This document shows positions 1 through 6,755 of a stretch of 8,461 nucleotides of DNA, piece by piece. Position 1 is the first letter of the stretch. The number at the start of each line of letters is the position of its first letter. Source of the DNA: Clostridia bacterium (lineage in GTDB: Bacteria; Bacillota; Clostridia; Oscillospirales; CAG-272). The position numbers and the translations under genes were made by a program. Location: contig JAFQJX010000200.1 of NCBI GenBank assembly GCA_017397205.1, positions 1 to 8,461 on the forward strand, given 5' to 3'. The notes beneath the pieces were generated by a model, which did no database searches, had not been told where the DNA came from, and was given only the letters and a program-made list of their open reading frames with translations.

Positions 1-2156
1 AATACCTCCACGCCGCCGTTGTCGGACAGAATGTAGAAGTTCTGGGAGGTAGGATCACAGGGACCCGAGGTGTATCTGAAGTGGTAGTCGAAAATCACCA
101 GACCTGCAGAGGAGGTATATCTGCGGTCTACGAAATAGCCCTCGGTTTCGTTCCAACCGATTTCGGTATACTCGCCGTCACCCACCTTGATTTTGATGGA
201 GATGGGAGCACCGTTGGGATTGTCAAGCGTGAGCAGCATTTCAAAAATCTGCGTATTGATGCCTGCAAGCAGGTTTTCGCTCTCTGCACCAAGTGCCTTG
301 TCGGTTTCGGTGATGAGGTTATCCTTTTCAAAGGCGTCGCTATCCTTTACGATAGGCGTCTGCGTTAATACGTAGCCCTCTCCGTTTCTGACAAGTCCCC
401 AGATGACGGGAATGGTCATACCGCTTCCGTTCCAGACCTTTCTTGCCTCGGCGTAGATGCCGCTGTTCGTATGATCGGGAACGCCCGCGTACCAGCTGAC
501 GGATACCGTTTTGCCGAAATAGGAGCTTGCGCCGTCTCTGATGCTGAAGGTCTGCGTTGCGTAAGAGTCGGGGCCGAAGTCCATCCTCTGGAAGTCGGAG
601 GGGTCAATCGCGCCGCCGTTCATATCCGTGTAACTAATGTTGGTTCCGTCGTAGGACATTCTGCCGACGACGTATTCTCTTCCCGAAAGCGCGATGACGG
701 TGTATACGTTGCCATCGTCTGCCGTCAGAGTGACGACCTCGGGACACTCGGGAACGCTTGCGCTGAACTCACCTGCATAGGACCAGTCGATCAGGTTGGT
801 GGATTTTAAGAACCAGACCTTATTTAAGCCCTTACCCGTGAGTGCCATGCCCCACGCGGTGGTCTTGCCACCCTCCTGTGCGATGGGGAACACCTTGGGG
901 TCGCGGCAGTCCTGCTTGCCGATGTTGCCCGTTGCAATTGCCTGCGGAATCTTTACGCGCTTTGTCCAGGTCATACCGCCGTCGTCGGAGGACATCAGGA
1001 TCTGGTCCTGCATATCGCCGTCGCGGGTATAGAAGGCAATCAGTCCGTTGCCATCCCCCTCGGGGAACCACCCCAGCGCGTCAATGGCGTCGCTGTCGCC
1101 CTCTCTGTACTCGTATGCCGTGCCGGACCACATATACCCCGCACCCGCGCCCCAATCCTCATCGGGGAACAGGCAGATGGGAAGCAACTCCCAGTGCGCG
1201 AGGTCGGTGCTTCTTGCATGACCCCAGTACATATCGCCCCAATAGTTGCTGTAGGGGTAATGCTGGTAGAACATATGATAGTATCCGTCGTAGTACACCA
1301 GACCGTTGGGGTCGTTGTTCCAGTGCGCGTACTGCGAGAAGTGATACTGGTTGCGGTAGAGCTCCGTGTAGTAGGAATAGTCGCTCTTTCCGTTGTAAAT
1401 ATCGGCAAACCTCACCTTGGCGTTAAAGCAGTTGAAGCCGATGCTGCCACCGCCGTAGGTAACGCCCTCGGGCACCGATTCCAGGGTGGCGAGGTCAATG
1501 GTGTTGTCAATGCCGAAGCGGCGGATATTGTCCGCATAGAACTCTGCGTACACCGCGTCGTCATCGGGGGTAACTACAACCTTGAGCTGCACCTTATCAA
1601 CGGTGGCAACCTTATTCCCCACCAGGCGGCGCTCGCTGTCGGTCATTTTATCGTTGCCGATAAAGTAATCGGTCAGCACCTCAACGGCGCTCGTCACCCC
1701 ACCGCTCACGGTAAAGTAAAGCAGCTTGACGCGGTTTGCCTGTCTGTCTACGTTGAACACCCAATAGTGGGAGCCCTCCTCAGCGCCGAATGCAAGACCC
1801 GATGCCACGCCGTTTTCAAAGGAAACGGTCGCCGTGTAAACGAAGCCGTCCTCTGCCCCGTAGGAGGTTTCGGAAAGGGTAAAGCTGTCGCTTGCGCTTT
1901 CCATCTGCACCGTGTGCGAGGTGCTGCCCTGTGTGCCGTCGCCCGAGCCACCTGTGCCGCCCGTGCCGTCGCCTGAGCCGCCCGTGCCGCCCGTTCCACC
2001 CGAGCCGTCGCCTGAGCCGCCGTCACCCGAGCCACCGGTCCCGGGACCCGGACCGGGAATCTGCCCCGCGCCGTCGCCGCCGCATCCCGTCATAATAAAG
2101 GAAAAGCAAAGAACGGCAACGAGTGCCAAAATCAGAAATCTGAAGCTGGTTTTCAC
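1..2156 (-). CDS. GH32 fructosidase (levanase/inulinase/sucrase type), lipoprotein, 3' end outside the window
   Basis: Hydrolyses beta-fructosidic bonds in fructan or sucrose, probably on the outer face of the membrane. The frame is open for 718 codons and leaves the window at the left edge. It starts at GTG with AAGGGG 8 bases upstream. Residues 1-25 form a lipoprotein signal ending in IMTGC (lipidated Cys25). A Gly/Ser/Thr/Asp linker covers about 26-79, then a beta-rich LamG-like segment about 80-255. The GH32 propeller follows with all three catalytic residues: nucleophile Asp282 in HWNNDPNG, Asp419 in RDP, and acid/base Glu470 in PECPE. A WGDMYWGHA stretch is also typical. The last residues, GGVEV, match the SVEVF strand near the end of the GH32 C-terminal sandwich, so probably only a few tens of residues are missing. 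It is the last visible gene of the operon, 14 bases after the fructokinase. Substrate (levan, inulin or sucrose) and exo or endo action cannot be told from sequence. Confidence 0.95.
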   Translation of the reverse strand, partial: MKTSFRFLILALVAVLCFSFIMTGCGGDGAGQIPGPGPGTGGSGDGGSGDGSGGTGGTGGSGDGTGGTGGSGDGTQGSTSHTVQMESASDSFTLSETSYGAEDGFVYTATVSFENGVASGLAFGAEEGSHYWVFNVDRQANRVKLLYFTVSGGVTSAVEVLTDYFIGNDKMTDSERRLVGNKVATVDKVQLKVVVTPDDDAVYAEFYADNIRRFGIDNTIDLATLESVPEGVTYGGGSIGFNCFNAKVRFADIYNGKSDYSYYTELYRNQYHFSQYAHWNNDPNGLVYYDGYYHMFYQHYPYSNYWGDMYWGHARSTDLAHWELLPICLFPDEDWGAGAGYMWSGTAYEYREGDSDAIDALGWFPEGDGNGLIAFYTRDGDMQDQILMSSDDGGMTWTKRVKIPQAIATGNIGKQDCRDPKVFPIAQEGGKTTAWGMALTGKGLNKVWFLKSTNLIDWSYAGEFSASVPECPEVVTLTADDGNVYTVIALSGREYVVGRMSYDGTNISYTDMNGGAIDPSDFQRMDFGPDSYATQTFSIRDGASSYFGKTVSVSWYAGVPDHTNSGIYAEARKVWNGSGMTIPVIWGLVRNGEGYVLTQTPIVKDSDAFEKDNLITETDKALGAESENLLAGINTQIFEMLLTLDNPNGAPISIKIKVGDGEYTEIGWNETEGYFVDRRYTSSAGLVIFDYHFRYTSGPCDPTSQNFYILSDNGGVEV
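1933..2039 (-). repeat. Tandem repeats coding the Gly-rich linker of the GH32 lipoprotein
   Basis: Two adjacent 30-bp units, 1933-1962 and 1963-1992, match at 27 of 30 bases. More degenerate copies continue to about 2039. They encode ten-residue units of the GGTGGSGDGT type. The linker would hold the catalytic part away from the lipid anchor. In-frame repeats like this can change copy number by slippage and so vary tether length between strains. Confidence 0.85.
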
Positions 2157-2164
2157 AGTGAAAT

Positions 2165-2171
2165 CCCCTTT
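2165..2171 (-). promoter_or_regulatory. Ribosome-binding site fixing the GTG start of the GH32 gene
   Basis: AAAGGGG read on the minus strand, 8 bases before GTG at 2156-2154. The first A is the last base of the fructokinase stop codon. The same AAAGGGGAT string precedes the ATPase gene of this operon. It supports the GTG start, which begins a complete lipoprotein signal. Confidence 0.75.
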
Positions 2172-3079
2172 CAATTCTTGGTAAGATATTTGTATACCGT
2201 ATCTAAATCCGGCAGGTTGTCAATCGCGCCGCGACCGAGTGTGTTCAGGGCGCCCGTGACGTTGCCGAAGTTGACTGCGTCGTCCAGAAGTGCGTCGGTG
2301 ATGGGAGCACCTGCGTGTTTGTCAAGAACGGAGAGCGCCCCTGCAAAGAAGGCATCTCCCGCGCCCGTGGTGTCTACGGGATTGATATCCACGGTGGGAA
2401 GTCGGTTTGACCGCCCCTTGTATCTCCACTCGCCGCCCTTTTTGCCCAGGGTGACGAACACCACCTTGTCGGACAGCGAGCTGACGTATTCCTCGCCAAA
2501 GATTTCCACCTCGTCCTCGGAGAGCTTGACGATATCCGCCATTGCCAGCAGCTGCTTGTAGGTTGCCTTGGCGTTTTCTATATCCCTGTAAATATCGGTG
2601 CGGAAATTGATATCAAACGCAACCGTTTTTCCAAGCGCGTGAGCGCGGCGGGCAACGTCGCACGCATACGCAAGACCGCTCTCCTCCGAGAGCATCAGGG
2701 AGCCGATGCAGACAATGTCTGCCGCGCCGAGCAGCGCGTCGCTCACCTCGGGCATCACGTAGTCCGCCGTGCCCTTGCGGTAGAAGCAGAAGGACCTGTC
2801 GCCCTCCTCGCTCAGCTCCACGAACGCCAGCGTGGTGTTGCGGTCGGGGAGCATCTGAATATAGGCGGTGTCCATGCCGAAGTCCTCGGCGTATCTGACA
2901 AGGAACTGCCCGATCAGGTCATCGCCCACGCTTCCGACGAAGCGGACGTCCCTGCCGAACTTTTTCAGCGCGCAGGCAACGTTAAAGGGAGCGCCGCCTG
3001 CCTTTCTTTCATAGGTAGTGACTCCGTTTTTCTCCTCGCCAATCATATCGGCAAGGATTTCACCAATACAAAGTAACAA
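2171..3079 (-). CDS. Fructokinase, PfkB (ribokinase-like) family
   Basis: ATP-dependent sugar kinase of 302 residues, the usual size for the family, most likely making fructose-6-phosphate from fructose in the cytoplasm. The N-terminal PfkB signature is visible as AGGAPFNVA (27-35), followed by VGSVGDD (48-54). DINFR (156-160) and KLSEDE (185-190) are typical inner motifs. The C-terminal signature DTTGAGDAFFAG (236-247) carries catalytic base Asp242 and the anion hole. The start is TTG: it gives the expected first strand (LLCIGEIL) and has GGAGG 6 bases upstream, whereas the first ATG would cut that strand away. One base separates it from the stop of the preceding gene. Fructose as substrate is inferred from the adjacent GH32 gene and the AGGAPxN motif. 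Other PfkB sugar kinases, such as those acting on 2-keto-3-deoxygluconate, are the alternative but fit the context less well. Confidence 0.9.
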   Translation of the reverse strand: MLLCIGEILADMIGEEKNGVTTYERKAGGAPFNVACALKKFGRDVRFVGSVGDDLIGQFLVRYAEDFGMDTAYIQMLPDRNTTLAFVELSEEGDRSFCFYRKGTADYVMPEVSDALLGAADIVCIGSLMLSEESGLAYACDVARRAHALGKTVAFDINFRTDIYRDIENAKATYKQLLAMADIVKLSEDEVEIFGEEYVSSLSDKVVFVTLGKKGGEWRYKGRSNRLPTVDINPVDTTGAGDAFFAGALSVLDKHAGAPITDALLDDAVNFGNVTGALNTLGRGAIDNLPDLDTVYKYLTKN

Positions 3080-3080
3080 C

Positions 3081-4400
3081 TTAAACCTCCGTATGCTCCT
3101 GTTGTTCTAATTGCTTGATATATAATTTTCTTTCTTTTATGAAGAATAAGATGGACCTCGCTCCCAGCGCCAGGAAGAACAGCACCGGCAGAAGCGCGCC
3201 GACCGCCCCGTAGCCCACGAAAAACGAAGCCGCCACGGTAAGGCACGCGGAGATGGCGCCTGCGCACCAGGCAAACGAGCCCACAATTTTGAGGGTCGCG
3301 CCCAGGGTGGAGATGCTGTCCACCGCACGCAGCTTGAGCAGGGAGTAGGTAAGAAGCGTTGCCACCAGCAGCATCAGCGCGAGAAAGGGCGCAAGCGATA
3401 TGGTGTTCAGGGCGTGCGCGTACATTCTGAGGGGGCGGGTTGCCCCGACGGCGCGTCTGACGAAGGCGTCTGCCTCCGCATTTGCCTCCTCCTGCGTTGC
3501 CCCCGCCGAAACGATGGGGCCGTCCTCTATACCGTCATAAAAGCCGTAGAACGCTACGGTGTTCCCTGCCCCCGTTTCAAAGGAGCCCGTCACGTAATCG
3601 TCAAAGACGAACAAATACCTTGTGTTGCCGCGACTGATATACTCGTGGTAGTAATAGTTGCGCAGGAGCGGCACCGCGGAGGTGCTTTCGTAGGCGGTGA
3701 TGGCGGGATAATAAGCGGTAAAGTAAAGCTCGTAGACGGCTCTTGCGTACGCGGCGCTTGTCAGCTTGCCGTCCGAGAGGTCCTTTGCCAGCCCGTCTGC
3801 CTTCGCCTTGTATTCCGCGCTGAAGGCGTCCACGTACGCCCTGTATCCCGCAACCGTTTCGTCATCCAGCACGAGCGCGTTGCCCGTGTATCTCAGCTTG
3901 AACTCAAAGTTGCGCCGTGCGACGTCGTTTAAGGTCAGGTATTCCTCATAGGAGATCTCGTCCCCCGTGCCGTCGCTTGAAACGCAGTAGGCGTCCACCT
4001 CTGCAAGGGTATCGGCGGGGCGCAGGTCCACGACCACGCCGTATCCGCCAACGGAATACGCCTGCCTGTCGCTCTCGCTTTCAAGGGTGTTTACAAGAAG
4101 CCCGTCGGTCCCTTCCCCGTCCTGTCCCGTGGCGAGCAGGATGCCGTCACGGAGCTCGGCATTCAGGCGCCTGTCGGCGTCGGAGCTTGCCAGGGTCGCG
4201 TGCACGGTTGCCGCAAAATCGGGAGAGCGGCGGTACTGCGTGCCGAAGGGCAGCGTATCCGCACCGAAAAAGCCCATCCACAAAAGCACCAGCGCGAGCA
4301 GGAAGCCCAGAAAGGTTGCCCCGTAGCCGCGCCTTGCGCTTTCCTTTGCCGTCCTGTGCGAGAAAAAGCTCAGGAAAAAGCATTCAAACCACGTTTTCAT
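3081..4400 (-). CDS. Uncharacterised membrane protein with a large predicted extracellular domain
   Basis: Not recognised as a characterised family. It has 439 residues. A short N-terminal stretch rich in Phe and basic residues (1-27) precedes one hydrophobic segment (about 28-47). A soluble region of about 280 residues follows (48-325), acidic and rich in Tyr and Ala, then three hydrophobic segments near 332-353, 371-393 and 396-421. The tail is basic then Gln/Glu-rich (422-439). With Arg-rich flanks kept inside, the soluble region would face outward. This one-plus-several layout loosely recalls the DUF1189/YvdJ-type proteins found with maltodextrin ABC genes, but the ectodomain is larger and I see no firm motif match. 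The ATG lies 3 bases after the ATPase stop with no clear ribosome-binding site, so coupled translation is likely. Its position ties it to sugar uptake or sensing. It is not a standard ABC permease: no EAA loop is visible. Confidence 0.8.
   Translation of the reverse strand: MKTWFECFFLSFFSHRTAKESARRGYGATFLGFLLALVLLWMGFFGADTLPFGTQYRRSPDFAATVHATLASSDADRRLNAELRDGILLATGQDGEGTDGLLVNTLESESDRQAYSVGGYGVVVDLRPADTLAEVDAYCVSSDGTGDEISYEEYLTLNDVARRNFEFKLRYTGNALVLDDETVAGYRAYVDAFSAEYKAKADGLAKDLSDGKLTSAAYARAVYELYFTAYYPAITAYESTSAVPLLRNYYYHEYISRGNTRYLFVFDDYVTGSFETGAGNTVAFYGFYDGIEDGPIVSAGATQEEANAEADAFVRRAVGATRPLRMYAHALNTISLAPFLALMLLVATLLTYSLLKLRAVDSISTLGATLKIVGSFAWCAGAISACLTVAASFFVGYGAVGALLPVLFFLALGARSILFFIKERKLYIKQLEQQEHTEV
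3086..3090 (-). promoter_or_regulatory. Ribosome-binding site fixing the TTG start of the fructokinase gene
   Basis: GGAGG on the minus strand, 6 bases before TTG at 3079-3077. The stop codon of the upstream gene (TAA, 3083-3081) lies inside the spacer, so termination and restart are nearly superimposed and translation is probably coupled. Confidence 0.8.
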
Positions 4401-4403
4401 AAG

Positions 4404-5876
4404 TTACTGATTGCCGTATTCTCTTGACATAATGGACTGCTCGGTTTCCTTGTCAAACAGGTGTACGAACCGTTCTACAAGCTTGATGCCGACGCTGTCC
4501 CCGGGTGCGAGCGCGTTCCGCTCCGCAACGCTCACGATAAAGTCGTCGCCGCCCTCGCCAAGATGGAGGAACAGCTGCGTCGTGTTGCCCAGCACCTCCT
4601 TGATGGTCAGGGTCGCCTGAACACCCTGATCGTCCAGCTGAATGTTCTCGCCGCGGATACCGAGCCAGACGCGGTGCATCTCGCCGTCAAGATATTTCTT
4701 TTCAATCGTGCGCAGCTCCGCAAGCGAGAGAAGCACGCGCTGTCCGTCCTGCAGGGTGACGAGAAGGTCGTCTCCCTCGCGCCTGATATCCACCTCAAAG
4801 AAGTTCATCTGCGGCGTACCGATAAAGCCCGCAACGAACTTGTTTTCAGGATAGTCAAAAAGATTGGTGGGCGTATCAATCTGCTGAACGACGCCCAGCT
4901 TCATGACGACGATTCTCGTGCCCATGGTCATTGCCTCAATCTGGTCGTGCGTGACGTAGATAAAGGTGGTCTTAAGCTGATTGTGCAGCTTGACGATTTC
5001 CGCGCGCATCGCCGTTCTCAGCTTTGCGTCCAGGTTAGACAGGGGCTCGTCAAGCAGAAACGCCTTGGGACCGCGCACCATGGCACGGCCGAGCGCGATG
5101 CGCTGGCGCTGACCGCCCGACATTTCCGAGGGTCTGGAGTCAAGCAGCTCCTCAATGCCGAGGATTTCTGCCGCCCACTTGACCTTCGTGTCAATCTCGT
5201 CCTTGCTCATATGTACGTACTTGACGAGCGGCACGGGCGTGGTGCTGTAATATGCCAGGTCCGCCTCCGCGCGCTCGATACGCTTTGCAAGCAGCGCCTG
5301 CTTGTCGGTTGCGTAGCCGATTTCCCTCTCCAGCTGCTCCCGCTCGTCCTCGCCCGCCGTTTCAAGGGCGCGCCGGCTTGCGGCAAGCGCCTTTTCAAGG
5401 GAGGCGCTCTGTTTCCCCAGCTTGCCAAGGTTTTTGGTCAGACGCCTCACCCTTTTGGTATCAATGGCAACGACCTGCTCTCCCTGCTCGTTCAGCTTGG
5501 GAACGGGCACCTTGCGCATCTTAAGACCGAAGGCAATGTTATCGTAGGCGGTCAGGTGCGGATACAGCGCGTAGCTCTGGAACACCATGGCGATATCCCT
5601 GTCCTTGGCATCCACGTCGTTGACCAGCTGGTCGTCAATATAAAGCTCGCCGCCGCTGATTTCCTCCAGCCCCGCAATCATACGCAGAGTGGTGGACTTG
5701 CCGCAGCCCGACGGGCCGACGAATACGATAAACTCGCCGTCGTTGATTTCCATGTTGAAATCGCGGACCGCAACGAAATCGCCGCTTCTCTTCTTCTGTT
5801 CCCCCTTGGCGTTTTTCTTTGCCTTACCCACGCCGGGATAGATTTTGTAAACGTGTCTGAGTAACAGCTTTGCCAT
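4404..5876 (-). CDS. Sugar ABC importer ATP-binding protein (MsmK/UgpC/MalK type) with coiled-coil insertion
   Basis: ATPase subunit that powers a carbohydrate ABC importer at the inner membrane face; relatives such as MsmK and MsmX serve several sugar permeases. Numbering from ATG at 5876 (490 residues): Walker A GPSGCGKST (54-62), Q-loop Gln100 in FQSYALYPH, signature MSGGQRQR (252-259), Walker B AFLLDEP (272-278), D-loop SNLD (280-283), switch His310 in THD, then a TOBE-type C-terminal regulatory region to 490. The family is usually about 360-380 residues. The excess is a Lys-rich loop (about 17-32) and a charged block of about 100 residues (124-223) with coiled-coil character, between the Q-loop and the signature. 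I chose ATG at 5876 because AAAGGGG lies 9 bases upstream; an in-frame TTG at 5897 and ATG at 5885 have no usable site. First gene of the operon. No permease or binding-protein gene is visible nearby. Confidence 0.93.
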   Translation of the reverse strand: MAKLLLRHVYKIYPGVGKAKKNAKGEQKKRSGDFVAVRDFNMEINDGEFIVFVGPSGCGKSTTLRMIAGLEEISGGELYIDDQLVNDVDAKDRDIAMVFQSYALYPHLTAYDNIAFGLKMRKVPVPKLNEQGEQVVAIDTKRVRRLTKNLGKLGKQSASLEKALAASRRALETAGEDEREQLEREIGYATDKQALLAKRIERAEADLAYYSTTPVPLVKYVHMSKDEIDTKVKWAAEILGIEELLDSRPSEMSGGQRQRIALGRAMVRGPKAFLLDEPLSNLDAKLRTAMRAEIVKLHNQLKTTFIYVTHDQIEAMTMGTRIVVMKLGVVQQIDTPTNLFDYPENKFVAGFIGTPQMNFFEVDIRREGDDLLVTLQDGQRVLLSLAELRTIEKKYLDGEMHRVWLGIRGENIQLDDQGVQATLTIKEVLGNTTQLFLHLGEGGDDFIVSVAERNALAPGDSVGIKLVERFVHLFDKETEQSIMSREYGNQ

Positions 5877-5885
5877 GCCTGACAT

Positions 5886-5892
5886 CCCCTTT
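5886..5892 (-). promoter_or_regulatory. Ribosome-binding site deciding the ATPase start
   Basis: AAAGGGG on the minus strand, 9 bases before ATG at 5876-5874. It overlaps the region that would be coding if translation began at TTG 5897, and directly abuts ATG 5885, so it argues for the 490-residue product. Confidence 0.7.
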
Positions 5893-5954
5893 GCCAATCA
5901 AACTATTCTTTGCTTTGCAAAACGCGCCAACCGTGTCGGTTTCAGGACGCATTT

Positions 5955-5968
5955 TGGAAAAGTTTCCA
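5955..5968. promoter_or_regulatory. Operator 1: palindrome over the predicted transcription start
   Basis: TGGAAA-AG-TTTCCA, a perfect inverted repeat that extends one base on each side to 16 bp (5954-5969). It lies just downstream of the -10 box, where a bound repressor would block initiation. The even-length arms resemble LacI-family operators, although those usually have a central CG. No regulator gene is in the window. Confidence 0.75.
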
Positions 5969-5973
5969 ATTTT

Positions 5974-6001
5974 ATTATACTATAAAAAAGCGCGAATGCA
6001 A
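5974..6001 (-). promoter_or_regulatory. Sigma-70-type promoter of the ATPase/membrane protein/fructokinase/GH32 operon
   Basis: Minus strand: -35 TTGCAT (6001-5996), 16-base spacer, -10 TATAAT (5979-5974, a perfect consensus). The start is expected near 5967, giving an untranslated leader of about 90 bases. Two matching palindromes flank it. It is the only convincing promoter before the four-gene cluster. Confidence 0.8.
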
Positions 6002-6009
6002 GGGTTTTT

Positions 6010-6023
6010 TGGAAACATTTCCA
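6010..6023. promoter_or_regulatory. Operator 2: palindrome just upstream of the -35 box
   Basis: TGGAAA-CA-TTTCCA, with the same arms as the site at 5955-5968 and a centre-to-centre distance of 55 bp. It ends 8 bases upstream of the -35 hexamer. Two matching sites around one promoter suggest cooperative binding or a short repression loop by one dimeric or tetrameric regulator. Confidence 0.72.
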
Positions 6024-6178
6024 TTTTCGGCAATCCGCACAAATATTTCTTCCCGCTTTCAACATATCGCACAAAAGACAAGCCCGCCGTCGGGGGCACG
6101 CGCCGCGCCGCATTTCCCCGCCTGCTTTGCCTGCAAGGTGCTGCCCGAAGTGGCTCTTGCGGGGGTGCCGCCGCCCAT
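6024..6178. other. Intergenic stretch with no identified feature
   Basis: Between the upstream operator and the terminator of the right-hand cluster I see no ribosome-binding site with a plausible reading frame, no RNA gene and no convincing repeat. It changes from A/T-rich near the operator to GC-rich toward the terminator. Confidence 0.5.
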
Positions 6179-6214
6179 AAAAAAAGCCCCGCGCTGCGGC
6201 TTGCAGCGCGGGGC
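6179..6214 (-). terminator. Intrinsic terminator of the DUF1538/PII/PII/GNAT cluster
   Basis: Perfect 12-bp GC-rich stem (6203-6214 pairing with 6186-6197) with a 5-base loop, followed on the minus strand by seven T (6185-6179). The hairpin begins 7 bases after the stop codon of the GNAT tail remnant at 6222. It would insulate the left operon from read-through. Confidence 0.93.
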
Positions 6215-6221
6215 ACCTGAT

Positions 6222-6254
6222 TTATAAAAACAGCTCCATACCGATGTTCTTGGG
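6222..6254 (-). pseudogene. Remnant copy of the C-terminal end of a GNAT acetyltransferase gene
   Basis: Read on the minus strand this encodes PKNIGMELFL-stop. The end of the intact gene just upstream encodes PQKIGMELIL-stop (6293-6261). The two copies lie exactly 39 bases apart, share IGMEL with nearly the same codons, and stay in frame with each other across the TGA stop. No start or further homology precedes the remnant, so it is a scar and not a gene. It probably reflects a tandem duplication followed by deletion, or recombination between two paralogous genes. The terminator directly follows it, which suggests this copy may be the original gene end. Confidence 0.7.
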
Positions 6255-6260
6255 GTCTGT

Positions 6261-6725
6261 TCACAGAATCAACTCCATACCGATTTTCTGGGGGACAAGC
6301 CCCATCGCTTCGTAAAAGTGCAGGGCGGACGGGTTGCAGCTCCATACGTTGAGCGTGAGGTTGTAGCAGCCGCTTTCCTTTGCAAGCCGCACCGCCGCCT
6401 CGTAAAGCTCCCTGCCGACGCCCCCTCCGCGGAGCGTCTCGTCCACGCACAGGTCGTCAATATACAGGGTTTTGACGTCCCTGAGGACGGCGTTGCTCCC
6501 GTGGCACTCAAGCATGCAGAAGCAGTACCCCGTCACCTCGTCGTGCGCGTCAACCGAAACGAGAACGGGGCGGCTCGGGTCGGCGAGAAGCTCCCTGAGC
6601 TCTCCGTCCGAATATTTTCTTCCAACCTGAAACAGGTCGGGCCTTGCACGGTGATGCAAAAGGCAAACCTGTGACAAGAGGTCACCGATTTTCGGAATAT
6701 CCTTTTCCTTTGCCCGTCTGACCAT
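6261..6725 (-). CDS. GNAT family N-acetyltransferase
   Basis: Transfers an acetyl group from acetyl-CoA to an amine of unknown acceptor; cytoplasmic, 154 residues, a complete single GNAT domain. The acetyl-CoA pyrophosphate loop is RGGGVG (99-104), preceded by the strand LYIDDLCVDETL (87-98). The motif B region NPSALHFYEAMGL (131-143) gives the usual Asn and Tyr. The protein ends in the common GNAT tail QKIGMELIL. ATG at 6725 has AGGAG 8 bases upstream. It lies 30 bases after the second PII-like gene and is the last gene before the terminator. Small GNATs act on many substrates (amino acids, antibiotics, protein N-termini), and nothing here picks one. Operon placement allows, but does not show, a role with the neighbouring membrane protein and PII-like pair. 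Confidence 0.92.
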   Translation of the reverse strand: MVRRAKEKDIPKIGDLLSQVCLLHHRARPDLFQVGRKYSDGELRELLADPSRPVLVSVDAHDEVTGYCFCMLECHGSNAVLRDVKTLYIDDLCVDETLRGGGVGRELYEAAVRLAKESGCYNLTLNVWSCNPSALHFYEAMGLVPQKIGMELIL

Positions 6726-6755
6726 TTTTGCGGCTCCTCTCCGTTGCCCTCGCCG

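Noticed and set aside
1194..1976. Open frame of 260 codons on the plus strand
   Set aside because: Antisense to the GH32 gene, covering the catalytic nucleophile region of the true frame; its own translation shows no family motif.
4461..5864. Open frame of 467 codons on the plus strand
   Set aside because: It is antisense to the ATPase gene, whose motifs are unmistakable. Its translation has no recognisable domain and arises from the GC-rich codon pattern of the true gene.
5929..5941. Small inverted repeat (AACCG, 3-base loop, CGGTT) in the operon leader
   Set aside because: Five pairs and a 3-base loop are too weak for a riboswitch or attenuator call, and no T-run or alternative pairing is apparent.
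6045..6227. Short open frames on both strands in the intergenic region
   Set aside because: No ribosome-binding site, low-complexity Ala/Arg/Pro translations, and they run through the terminator hairpin.
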